Of a stretch of DNA of 13,090 bases, positions 1 to 9,077 are shown in pieces. Below the pieces are notes generated by a model. The model was not told the DNA's origin, did no database searches, and saw only the letters and a program-made list of their open reading frames with translations. The DNA comes from Auxenochlorella pyrenoidosa (lineage: Eukaryota; Chlorophyta; Trebouxiophyceae; Chlorellales; Chlorellaceae). A program made the translations under genes and the position numbers. The stretch covers positions 1,058,535 to 1,071,624 of the forward strand of contig KQ482032.1 of NCBI GenBank assembly GCA_001430745.1. Reading direction: 5' to 3'. Every line of letters begins with the position of its first letter. Position 1 is the stretch's first letter.

Positions 1-20
1 CCCCGCCCCCCCCCCCCCGC
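1..20. repeat. Poly-C tract at left edge
   Basis: Seventeen of the first 18 bases are C, broken only by a G at position 5. On the isomerase sense strand this is a G-rich run just after the presumed GC donor, so it is probably intronic. It shows no resemblance to isomerase coding sequence. Confidence 0.8.
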
Positions 21-2999
21 CCCTCGCCTGTCTCGTAGGGCAGCGGCGTGCCGTCCAGGGCCACCCCCTTGCCGTTGCTCTCCATGCTCAGCTGCTGGAT
101 GTGCGGCGCAAAGTGCTGCAGGGCCTGCTGGTAGGGCAGGATGGCGGTGGTGGAGTGCCCCAGGAAGGTGGTGTTCCACACCTGAGGGGGGGGGGGGGGG
201 GGGGGCGACCTTCGACCAGACTGACCAGAGTTGGTGGGAACACACACACGGCCGAGGCGCTGCAAATGCCCGGCGCCCTCCCGCGCCCCGCCCCGCCAGC
301 ATCCCACGGGCCCTGCCCAGTGTCCCCAGCCCCCACGTTCAGCAGGCCCAGCAGCGCGGGCAGGTTGTCCTGCAGCGGCGCGGTGCGGAAGTGCGTGTCC
401 ATGGCGTGCATGCCCTGCAGGAAGCGCTCCATGACCTGCACAAGAAGGGATGGGGGGGGGGGCGCGGCGGCGAAGTTCTCATCAACTGGCATGCATGACT
501 TGGCCCACGGACGTCTTGCGGCCATGTGCGCGGCAAAAGGGCTGTGGACGACGAGTGATCCATGCACATGCACCACCAGCAGCATCCAAGGCCGCATGCA
601 CACACTGGGGGGCCGCCACCCACCGGGAAGCCATACTGCAGCGACAGCGGCACCATGCCCACGGCCGACGACACGGAGAAGCGGCCGCCCACCCAGTCCC
701 AGAAGCCAAAGGCGTTCTGCGGGTCGACAGGCAGGCAGCAGCGGCCCATGAGGGGGTTAAGTGCTGAGAGGTGCATTGCCACAGTGACACAGGTGGGCAA
801 GCAACCTTTCCCGAGCACCAGCTGAAGAGGCGGCGGCCGGCAACCTCAGCGCCTTTCCCAGTTGCGGCACACAGCCCCCGGCGGACAGACGCACACCTCG
901 GGATCAAGCCCAAACTCGGCCACTGCCTTGAGGTTGGTGCTGCAGTGGGGGACAAGGCAAGGCTTACGAGGGGCAGCATGCAAGTCTCGCGCACGTTACC
1001 ACACCCCCCGGGCAGCACGCCGGGCAAAGGGAGAGTGCCTGGATACACAGGCGTCGCTGGTGTGTGCCGATAAGCCTCGAAGCTGCGCCCAGCGCACCTG
1101 ACCGCAATCATGTGCTTGGCCACAGCATCGGCGCCCAGCCTCTCGGTCAGCCAGGCACGGGCAGTGCGGGCGTTGAGCATTGTCTCTGCGGTGGTGAAGG
1201 TCTTGCTGCAGGGCATACGGCAGCCAGAAGTGTGGGGGATAGTTGGGGTTGGATGGGTGTGGCAAGGATCGCTGCTGGTCAGGGGCAAGCCCAGGCTGTG
1301 CCTGCCGTCCCCTGGGCGTTCCCACCACGTGCGCGGGGCGTGCACCTCGCCCCGGCCCACCTGACGATGACCACCAGCGTGGTCTCCGGGTCCAGGCTGT
1401 GCAGGGCGCGCACCGCATCCACCGGGTCCACATTCGCAAGGAACACCAGCTGGCGGCCCGCAGCCTGCGGCGGGGCAGGGCCCCCGGTGCGCTTTTCGTT
1501 AACACCACGCCGGCACGGCACACGCGCTGCTCTTGCTGTCCCAAAGGGTGCACGGACCACGCAGGTTGGCACCCACAGAGCTCTGGCACTGGGCCCTCTC
1601 CCCGCAGCTGCTGCACTCGAGACTGCGCCGCCTTCACACCGCAGCCGCGCCCCCCAGCCGCACCTGCGCCATGGCTTCTGGCTCGGTGGACAGCGCGGTG
1701 TGCACAAACAGCGGGCCGAGCGCGGAGCCGCCGATGCCGATGGACACCACGTTGGTCAGCGGCCTGCCCGTCACGCCCTTGATCTCGCCGCTGCGCACGC
1801 GCTCTGCGGACGCGCACGGGGCCCGTGCGGCAGCACAACGCGGCAGGGCCTCAACTCCCTGGCTGCCTCGGCCGGGCTGCCGGCAGGTCTCGGCCACCCC
1901 GTGACGAGTGCAGGGCCACCTCGCAGCGGCCGCAGAGCGTGCTCCCACACAGCCGGCGCATCCTGCTCTCCTTCCCCGCCCAGCCGAGGGGGCGCCGACC
2001 TACCTGCACGCCTGCCTCTGCGCCCCCGCCTGCGCTCTGCCCACAAGCCTCCACAGTGCGTGGCACAGTCACGGCTGGGGCCCGCCCCTGGCCACCCACC
2101 CACCCACCCACCCGAGAAGGCCCGGATCTTGTCCAGCACCGCCCAGACCTCCGGCACCACGTTCTGGCCGCGGTCCTGCACCACGGCGTCGCGCGGCGCG
2201 CGCAGCGCGGTGTGCAGCACCGCCCGGTCCTCGGTGCCGTTGATGTGCTCCCCCGCAAACATGGCCTGCACCTTGGCTGGCACGCCCGCCGCGCCGGCCA
2301 GGTCCAGCAGCAGCTGCGGGGGGGAGAGGACGGGCAATGCTGGCAGCGGTGACTGGGAAGCAGGGCCTGCGACTGAACTGCTGTGCTTGGCGGCGGCGGC
2401 TGCCACCCTGTAAAGCAGCTGCTGGGAGCGAGGGACAGGCAGGAGCAGAGGGCGATGCAGCAGCAGACCGGGCTAGGCATCGGTGCCCATGTTTGGAAGC
2501 TGCCGGTGCTCGCCAGGCTGTAGTTCCAGGCTGTAGTTCCAAAACCGAACAGCACTGTGCTTCAGCGGTTCAGCAGCGGGGGGAAGCGCGGCAGCCTAGC
2601 CCTCCCCAGACACCATCCACCCGTGCACCTTGAGGGTCTCTGGCGTGGCGTTCTGCCGCGAAAAGTCCATGTACACACCCTCTGCGTCCCGCACCATCGC
2701 CTCGGTGCGGGCGTCATCCTGGAGCAGGTCCTTGAGGTGGCTGCATGGACAGAGAGGGAGGCATTGCTGGCAACTGCACGCGCAGTGCTGGAGAGCAGGC
2801 AGCGGCGGCAGCGGCGCTGCTGGGCGGCGGCGAGCGGGTTCCTGGTGCGCGGTTGGGAGCGATCGGTTAGGAGACGATCGCCCAATTGTGGCGGTTAAGC
2901 AACCTTTCAGCCCCTGCTGGGCTGCACCCACGTCTGCTTCACAGCGGCGACATGATCCGCCAGCGCCTTCCACTCTCGGCTTTCCGAAATTAGCACCAT
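1..2999 (-). CDS. GPI: Glucose-6-phosphate isomerase, 5' part (10 exons, truncated at left edge)
   Basis: This enzyme interconverts glucose 6-phosphate and fructose 6-phosphate in glycolysis, gluconeogenesis and starch synthesis. I built ten exons with matching phases: 2999-2932, 2740-2629, 2313-2112, 1803-1664, 1464-1361, 1205-1098, 939-897, 716-624, 435-337 and 181-28. They give about 374 residues of a family usually near 560; the C-terminal third lies beyond the window. Visible landmarks are the N-terminal EWKALADHV helix, [28 protein letters not shown] (~147-160), [10 protein letters not shown] (~209-218), the family signature [14 protein letters not shown] (~266-279) and MESNGKGV (~356-363). 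The phosphate-binding S209/K210/T211/T214 and catalytic E357 fall at the numbering of the rabbit enzyme, and the substrate-loop Arg is within one residue. This supports the start at 2999. His388 and Lys518 are outside. The last donor (after 28) appears to be GC. The frame stays open upstream to 3242, so an N-terminal extension cannot be excluded. Confidence 0.96.
186..205. repeat. 20-base G homopolymer (poly-C polypyrimidine tract of isomerase intron 9)
   Basis: An uninterrupted run of 20 G on the plus strand. On the isomerase sense strand it reads as poly-C immediately followed by TCAG, the acceptor of exon 10, so it forms the polypyrimidine tract of the 155-bp intron 336-182. The length may be affected by sequencing error. 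Confidence 0.85.
2092..2113 (-). repeat. (TGGG)n repeat / G-quadruplex motif across the isomerase intron 3 donor
   Basis: The plus strand holds five CCC blocks separated by single A residues, preceded by CC. On the isomerase sense strand this is GGG-T-GGG repeated with one-base loops, the classic stable G-quadruplex pattern. Exon 3 ends at 2112 and the donor GT is 2111-2110, so the splice site lies inside the motif. Confidence 0.85.
2859..2881. repeat. Short inverted repeat in isomerase intron 1
   Basis: GCGATCG (2859-2865) and CGATCGC (2875-2881) form a perfect 7-bp stem around a 9-base loop, within the 191-bp intron 2931-2741. No function is evident. Confidence 0.5.
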
Positions 3000-3426
3000 C
3001 GGCCTGCTGCCCAGGATGCAGTCCGGCGCTTGTAGGGTGGACAACTTGCGATACAGGTGGCGGAGCCTAGCTAGGCCTAGCAGGAGGGGGAGAGCCTGTT
3101 CTTTTGAGGATTCAGTCTTTGATCGCTCACAACACATGCGATGGCGGCATATAGACATGGGGGCCGGCCCCGCCGCCAGTCCAGCCCGCATGGCGGCGCC
3201 CCATTCTTGCAGCCACTCATCTGACAAGCATTCATTGCACACGTTGGTAGATCCAGTATCCTAGGTGGCTGGGAGCAAAGGCTTGATATGCAGGTTTGAA
3301 CTGCTGGTATGGACAAGAGCAGGAATTGTACATTTGGGAGGAGGCCTGATGAAGGAGGAATGAATTGCATGTGCAGGAGAGCACTCGAGATGTCAGTGAG
3401 CGAAGATGGAGGTGCGATGCAAAAAC
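3000..3426 (-). promoter_or_regulatory. 5' flank of isomerase: probable promoter and 5' UTR
   Basis: This stretch lies between the rhomboid poly(A) signal and the isomerase start. A weak TATA-like CTATATG sits on the minus strand at 3154-3148, about 150 bp before the ATG at 2999. No other ATG occurs between that element and 2999 on the sense strand. A 12-bp perfect palindrome, GCCTAGCTAGGC, occupies 3065-3076 in the probable 5' UTR. I recognise no separate gene here. The isomerase frame itself stays open to 3242, with in-frame ATGs at 3158 and further up, so part of this could be coding. Confidence 0.4.
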
Positions 3427-3431
3427 TTACA
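3427..3431 (-). terminator. TGTAA poly(A) signal of the rhomboid gene
   Basis: Plus-strand TTACA reads TGTAA on the gene's strand, about 125 nt after the stop codon at 3558-3556. TGTAA is the standard green-algal polyadenylation signal. Cleavage would be expected some 10-20 nt further, near 3410. Confidence 0.7.
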
Positions 3432-3555
3432 GACAGTCATTTGCTGTTGCAAAAATCCTCGCCAGGAGGAGCACGATTGTGGGACAGGCGATGAGCCCCC
3501 AGCACGCACCCAAGTCGGGCATGCGCAGCGCCCTCCTGCCGAAGGAGTGGCCAGC

Positions 3556-5513
3556 CTATGATGCCGGCCGCGGCTGGCTGCGGAACCAGGGCAGCGGGGC
3601 ATCATCCACCAGCCAGGCGCCACGCTTGCCCGGCAGTCGCGCAATCTTCCAGCGCGGGCCCAGCAGCAGGGCCGCCAGTGCTCCGCCAACCATGCCTCCC
3701 ATGTGGCCCCTGCGACACGGCAACGCAAGGGTGCTTGCAAACTTGGTTTGGTTGTGTTGCAGCTGGCTGAGCCAGCAAGGTGGGGACGCGGGTGGGGCAG
3801 GGGCTAGTCGACAGTGCATCATCTATGTCCCAGGGCAGCATCGTCGCGCACCCCACCCAGCATGCAGCAGGGACAGCTGCTGACGCCGCACCAGTTGTCG
3901 ATGCGCGGGTTGCTGAGCCCGTACAGGACGTTCATGAGCAGCGTCTGCCAGAGGCTGCGCAGCACTATCTCGCTGCGCCGGCCGTGGATGTCCCTGCAGG
4001 GTACACAGCGGCGGGGCAAAGTGAGCAGCCCTTCAAAGCAGGGGTGAACCCACAGTGCATGCACAGCGTGAGGGAGCATAGACCCCTCCCCGCTGTGCTC
4101 GCCCCGGTTGAGCGGTTGGGCGTCGCGCATGCGCCGCCCTGGTGCCTGCCCGCAACCCAGCTAGCCCCCTTCCCCTCCCATGCAGCTGCGCGTCCCACTT
4201 GTTGCGGTAGAAGTACATGGCCAGGGCGCCGCCGATGCCGAAGATGGCGCCAGAGGCGCCCAGCGAGGGCGCCGCGCTGCCGTAGAAGGAGGCCACGTTG
4301 CCCGCCACGGCCGCCGCCAGGTACATGAGCAGGAAGCGGCCGGAGCTGCGGGCGGCAGGGAGAGGGGGTGGCGCTGGCACCTTGTGGCAGGGTGCGTGTG
4401 CGGCAGCCAGCCCTCGTGCATGGTTCTGTCGATACAGGGCTCAAGAGGTGACTGTGCGCTGCGCGTGGGCAGCAGTGCCCTGAGGGCTGCTCGGCGCCGG
4501 CCCCAGGGCACTCGCAAGATTCCCCAACGTGTGTGCTCCCTCTCTTGACCCCATGGCTGCCCTGCCTGGCGCTGCGCCGGCTGCAGCCGATCGCTTGGGC
4601 TGCGTTCCCTGCCCGCCCACCCCGCGGTGCGCTCCACAGTGGGCCCCAGGTTGTTGAGCGAGTACGAGTTGACCACCAGGTGCATCAGGTTGCCGTGCAG
4701 GAAGGCGGGGGTGAGCAGGCGCCACCACTGGCCCGCCACAATCAGAGCGTTGATCTGGGAAAGGGGGGCACGACGCAGGAGGATGAGGCGCGCATGCGGC
4801 ACCAGGCCAGAGGTGCCGCCGCTGTCCGCGGCCACTCAGTAGTGTTCCCCATCTGCCTCGCCTGCTGCAGTGCATGCTGCATCCTTGCCGAGCCCCCCTT
4901 ACCGCCCCACTCCACCTACACCGGTACCGGCATCCCCACCAGCGGCAGTGCACACCACAACCTGCGCACCTTGATGCCCCACACGGTGATGAGCTCCCGT
5001 GTGAGCAGCTGCAGCCCGAACAGCAGGGCGTTGCCCACCAGCAGCACGTCGGTGGCGCGCCTGGCGGGGTCGCCAAACTCGCCGGGCCGGTGGCCCGACA
5101 GGCCGCCGCCGCCGCCGCCGCCACGTGGCGACAGCGCTCCTCTGCAGCAGCATTAGCAGAGCCAGGGAGGCAGAGAGGTGTGCTTTTGTCCTGCCAAATG
5201 TGCTGCAGGAAGCAGCAAGCCTCAGGGTGGACGAGATGCACACCCCCCGAGAGGCTGCCAAATGACGTGTCGCGCCGCGCCTCACTCACGCTGCTAGCAG
5301 CGGCAGGCCGCCTGCCGCCATTCGTGACATGCCTGCCATGCCTGCTGCTGCTGCAGCAGCTGCCGCCGCGCCTCCCCCAAGCACCAATCGGCGCTGTGAG
5401 CTACTGCTGCCGCTGGTGCCGCCACTGCCGCCGCCTCGGCCCAAAGGCAGCAGCGAGGGCCGCGGTGTGGCGACGGCACGGTTCCAGGCTCTGCCTGGCC
5501 CCAGTGGATTCAT
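3556..5513 (-). CDS. Plant-type rhomboid intramembrane serine protease, probably plastid
   Basis: Rhomboids cleave transmembrane substrates within the bilayer using a Ser-His dyad. Six exons with consistent phases (5513-5290, 5141-4970, 4754-4621, 4345-4199, 3993-3892, 3709-3556) give a 310-residue protein ending in TAG. Motifs in order: GQWWR loop-1 motif (~140-144), [10 protein letters not shown] with the conserved His and Asn (~152-161), GASGAIFG with the catalytic Ser at about 208, and NWGHMGG with the catalytic His at about 262. The first hydrophobic segment is around residues 100-125. The order and spacing resemble Arabidopsis RBL10/RBL11 of the chloroplast inner envelope. The first ~75 residues are rich in Ala, Gly, Ser and Arg with few acids, fitting a chloroplast transit peptide. 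The ATG at 5513 is the least certain point, since the frame stays open to an ATG at 5714. Exon 2 has a TGCTAATG branch-point-like sequence before its acceptor. The gene is divergent from L-2-hydroxyglutarate dehydrogenase. Confidence 0.92.
5102..5122. repeat. (GCC)7 trinucleotide repeat encoding polyglycine
   Basis: Seven perfect GCC units inside rhomboid exon 2. On the minus strand they give the Gly run just before the first membrane segment. This lies in a linker and is likely length-variable. Confidence 0.85.
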
Positions 5514-5806
5514 CCTGGGCAGGCAGTTGTTCTGAGGGGTTGGCGGGCAGAGTTGCGACTGCAGAAGGAGACGCCAGAAGACAGTGCTGTCGTTACCCTT
5601 GTAGCGAATGTGGGGACAATTATGGCCAGAAATGCGCTTCGAAGGAGACTCTCGGAGGTGGACAGGCTGGCGCCTGCTTTGCCAGAGCAGCGGTACAGCG
5701 CCATCCGCTCGCATTCGTGATCAGAGCCCAGTGGGTCCACCGATCGATAGCCAGCGCCGTCAACAAGGAGACCTGCACGCTTTGGCCTCTTCTCTGCCTG
5801 CCTGCT
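5514..5806. promoter_or_regulatory. Shared divergent promoter between rhomboid and L-2-hydroxyglutarate dehydrogenase
   Basis: The two inferred start codons point away from each other and are 293 bp apart. Both promoters and 5' UTRs must lie here, unless first non-coding exons exist or the rhomboid starts at 5714. I see no TATA box. An overlapping CGATCG/ATCGAT palindrome occurs at 5741-5748, of unknown meaning. No RNA gene or extra ORF is convincing. Confidence 0.55.
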
Positions 5807-8447
5807 ATGGCGCACAGGGCTGCCTATAGCGTCCTCAGATGCTGGCAGGATGGCACGTTGATTGCCACCTTGCAAGGGTGGGGCCTGGTGCAGCATTCCG
5901 CGAGCGCAGCCCCCCAGCACCATCTGCGCCGCCTGGCCGCTGCTGCCGCCGGCGTCACGCAGCAGCAGCAGCCTCCTGCCCTGCAGCAGCTCCGCTGCCT
6001 ATCCACCTCGCCTTCTGTGGCAGAGCTGGACGCAGAGGTGGCGGTGATTGGGGCGGGAGTGGTTGGGCTGGCAGTTGCCCGCGAGCTGGCGCTGCGGGGG
6101 CGCAGCGTGCTGCTGCTTGAGGCTGCGCCCAGCTTTGGCACGGAGACGAGCAGTCGCAGCAGCGAAGTCATCCACGCAGGTGAGGCTGTGCATGGACGTG
6201 GGCCTCAGCGTGCGAGAACAGTTGCCCCTGACCTGGTCGCTGGGCAGGCGCTGCCGCTCCTGCTCGCAAGCCAATCCCCTGCACTGGCACGGCAGCCTGC
6301 TCCAGCGTCTTGTACAAGCAAAGGGCCGTAGCCCTCGGCAGCCCCGCATCCTGCGGCTCGTCCCCAACTGGCGGACCCCCGCCCCCGCAGGGCTGTACTA
6401 CCCGCGGGGCAGCCACAAGGCGCGGCTGTGCGTGGCGGGCAAGGAAGCGCTTTACTCGTTCTGCGAGCGGCATGGCGTGCCGCACAAGCGCCTGGGCAAG
6501 CTGCTGGTCGCCACCTCCCAGGCCCAGCTGCCCGCGCTGGGCGCGCTGCGGGCCGCGGCGGCGGCCAACGGCGTGCAGCTGCAGCCGCTCAGCCGGGCGC
6601 AGGCGCGCGATCTGGAGCCGGCGGTGCGGTGCGAGGCCGCGCTGCTGTCCCCAACAACAGGCATCGTGGACAGCCACAGGTGGGGCCCCTGCCGCGGTTG
6701 GCGGCGTCGCCGCGCACCTTGAATCATCGCTCCACAAAGGCCTTTCTTTGCAGCACTGGTTGCACATGCCTGCGAGGCCGCGGCCACGGTGGCCATACCA
6801 GGCCGCCTGGGGGATGTGCAAATGGCAAGCCTGCCACCGCACAGCGCTGGTTCTGGCACGTTGACCCGCCCCAAGAGCAGCCCGGTCCTCCAAGTGCTTG
6901 CTTGACAGGCTTTGAGAAGCAAGCAACACCCACAGGCCCTGCCCCTCCCCCACCCGCAGCTTCATGGCGGAGCTGCACAGGCAGTTTGAGGAGGCCGGCG
7001 GCACCACCGCCTTCCATGCGCGCGTGCTGCGCGGCAGCGTGGGGGGCCCGGCCAAGCGGCTGCGCGTGCAGGACGCCGGCAGCGGCGAGGAGATGGAGCT
7101 GACGGTGGCGGCGGTGGTGAATGCTGCGGGGCTGCATGCACAGGCACGCGCTGCGGCCCGGGGCGGGCAGGGCAGCGCTGCGTGTCCCAGCCCTCTCTGC
7201 TGTGGTGCACAGCCGCGCTGCGAACAGGAGCTGCAACCTGCACTCGGCATAGCAGGGCGCTGCCCAGGCATGGCGTGGTGCTCTGCACGCATGGCAGTCA
7301 TGCAGCTGCCGATGAGTGACCGTCTTGCCTGGCACACCACCTCCCCCTCATGCAGGCCGTTGCTGCCTCCCTGCAAGGCCTGCCCGCTGCCTCCATACCG
7401 CCCCTGCACCTAGCAAAAGGAAACTACTTCACCCTTGCCCCTGGCTGCCTTGCCAGCATGGGCCCGGGGGGCGGCCCGGCGCAGTTCCGCCACCTCGTCT
7501 ACCCACTGCCAGAGCCGGGCACGGCAGGTATGCACAGGAGCAGGCGCAGCGACTGCAGGGCTGCGCCGCCATGATCCGTGGGCAGCTGTTTTGGCAGGAC
7601 TGTGCTGGGCTTGACCAGAGCAGACGGGGACACAACGTGCCTGTGCGACAACCCTTTGGCAACATGATTTTTCATGGCCCAGTGGGCCTCGAGGCCACAC
7701 ACGACAGCACTTGTGGCCGGCCCCACCTATGGAAGGCCGGCGCAACCCCAGTTTGCACGCGGCGCCGCCCCCATTTCGCTGGCTCCTCTCTTCTGCAGGG
7801 CTGGGCACCCACCTTACCCTGGACCTGTCTGGTGGGGTGAGGTTCGGTCCGGACGTGGAATGGTGAGCGCAGCAATGGCCGGCCCGGGGCGCACTTGCAC
7901 AGCGCAAGGCACCAGTGCCGGGTGCAACGCCGACTGCAGCTGCTGCCCACTGTGGCCGCCTCACACTGTGGCCAGCCCCCTCCTGTCAGTCCCCAACCCT
8001 GCTGCTGTGCACACAGGCTGCCCCAGGACACCGACCCCCGCCACATCGACTACACAGTGTCGGCCGCGCAGGCGGCGCCCTTTTACGCCGCCATCCGCGC
8101 CTACCTCCCCACCCTGCCAGACGGGGCGCTGCAGCCGGACTACTCTGGCGTGCGCCCAAAGGTGCGGCGTGCCAAGGGAGGAGGTGACCAGGGGAGCAGG
8201 CAGGCAGGCAGGCAGGCAGGGAGTGATGCCTGGGGGGACCACCAACACCCTCCAGCCGCCTGCCCCGCTGCCTCTCGAGCAGGTTGCCGGCCCAGGCCAG
8301 CCGGCGGGCGACTTTATTGTGGCCGGGCCCCGGCAGCATGGCACCGCAGGGGTGGTCTCCCTGTACGGCATCGAGTCCCCGGGGCTGACCAGCGCCCTGC
8401 CGCTTGCACGGCTGGCAGTAGAGCGGCTGAAGGAGGAGCCAGCATGA
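5807..8447 (+). CDS. L2HGDH: L-2-hydroxyglutarate dehydrogenase, FAD-dependent, mitochondrial
   Basis: This flavoenzyme oxidises L-2-hydroxyglutarate, a toxic by-product of malate dehydrogenase, back to 2-oxoglutarate in mitochondria. Seven exons (5807-6179, 6391-6679, 6960-7143, 7356-7527, 7799-7862, 8017-8161, 8283-8447) join without a frame break to 463 residues, a typical family length. Visible features: an Arg/Ala/Ser/Gln-rich leader ending near LRCLSTSP (~62-69) that fits mitochondrial targeting; the dinucleotide-binding motif [14 protein letters not shown] (~80-93) with the ribose-binding acid in VLLLEA (~105); [15 protein letters not shown] spanning the exon 1/2 joint; then [39 protein letters not shown] and the C-terminal [18 protein letters not shown]. 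Together these define the L2HGDH/LhgO branch of the DAO fold (PF01266). Intron 3 (7144-7355) has a GC donor. No TGTAA was found downstream on the plus strand, so the 3' end is unplaced. Confidence 0.95.
7144..7355 (+). other. Non-canonical GC-AG intron (intron 3 of L2HGDH)
   Basis: Exon 3 must end after GLHAQ and exon 4 must begin AVAASLQG for the family alignment. The only donor that fits is CAG|GCACGC at 7144, joined in phase 0 to the acceptor ending ATGCAG at 7355. The nearest GT dinucleotides (7182, 7184) give the wrong phase and would add an unrelated insert. Confidence 0.8.
8197..8220. repeat. (CAGG)6 microsatellite in L2HGDH intron 6
   Basis: Six perfect CAGG units within the 121-bp intron 8162-8282. 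This is a tetranucleotide repeat without spacers, so not a CRISPR. It is probably length-polymorphic. Confidence 0.9.
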
Positions 8448-8558
8448 TGGCGGCCCCAGCAGCTGGGGGAGCGCATGCACAGACGGGCTCGCCGCAGCCA
8501 GGTCCCTCATGTGCGGTTGCCATGCAATCCCTGCCTTGCCTGCTGTCGCCGGCGCTCA

Positions 8559-8563
8559 TTACA
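8559..8563 (-). terminator. Candidate TGTAA poly(A) signal on the minus strand
   Basis: Plus-strand TTACA. It is the only TGTAA I found on the minus strand between the DUF506 stop (9411) and L2HGDH. If used by DUF506 it implies an 850-nt 3' UTR running almost to the L2HGDH stop. Chance occurrence is quite possible. Confidence 0.3.
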
Positions 8564-8954
8564 AGGCAGGCAAATCGGCAGTGAATCAGGGGCCCACAGG
8601 CGTGGGCGGAGAAGTGCTTTGAGCAAAGAAGACTGCTGTGTTCGGAGTTCAAAAAGGAGGGGGGAGGGGCACCTGGTGGGCCCTCAACTCGTGGTGTGCG
8701 ATGCCTGCGGCGCTCCCGGAGAGGACAAAAGGTACCGAGAGGGATGAAAGGGGGTGGTGCGCGGTGCGGGTGGGCAGGGTGCGCCCACGACGGCCTGCGG
8801 GCCGACGTGGGGACGACAGCACTGTGCAGGGTGGACAGGGACAAGGGGGAACATGCGGGGCAGGACAAAACGGGAGGTGTGCAGAGGCAGAAGGGGGCGC
8901 TCGATGGGCAAGAGGAGCGTGCATCATTCAGCCAAAAGCAAAATTGGCGGCACC

Positions 8955-8978
8955 GCCGCCGGCGGGCGAGCCGGCGGC
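8955..8978. repeat. GC-rich 9-bp hairpin
   Basis: GCCGCCGGC (8955-8963) pairs perfectly with GCCGGCGGC (8970-8978) around a 6-base loop. It lies in the convergent intergenic interval. No T-run follows, and bacterial-type termination is not expected in this genome. Confidence 0.5.
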
Positions 8979-9069
8979 AGCGCCCGACAGGACGCGTTCA
9001 TTTCTGGGTAGCCAGAGGGGACGGGAAAAGGGGCCATATTTTTTTGTGCCCGCCAAAAGCAGCGAGCGC

Positions 9070-9077
9070 TTATATAA
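9070..9077. promoter_or_regulatory. Symmetric TATA-like element TTATATAA
   Basis: An 8-bp palindrome that reads TATATAA on both strands, in otherwise GC-rich DNA. It is the best TATA-box match in the window, yet it lies in a 3'-3' interval and not upstream of an assigned gene. Confidence 0.3.

Noticed and set aside
1064..2413. 449-codon open frame on the plus strand
   Set aside because: It is antisense to isomerase exons 3-6 and their introns. High GC content leaves the complementary frame free of stops. The product has no motif and runs through clear splice sites of the other strand.
4874..6331. 485-codon open frame on the plus strand
   Set aside because: It joins antisense rhomboid sequence, the divergent promoter and L2HGDH exon 1 by chance. 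Only the part from 5807 to 6179 is coding; beyond 6179 it runs into an intron.
8197..8220. Tandem repeat considered as a CRISPR-like array
   Set aside because: The unit is four bases without spacers, inside a spliceosomal intron, so it is a simple microsatellite.
8314..8868. 184-codon minus-strand frame (Cys/Pro/Ser-rich)
   Set aside because: It overlaps the last L2HGDH exon in antisense and continues into the intergenic region. It is low complexity with no recognisable motif.
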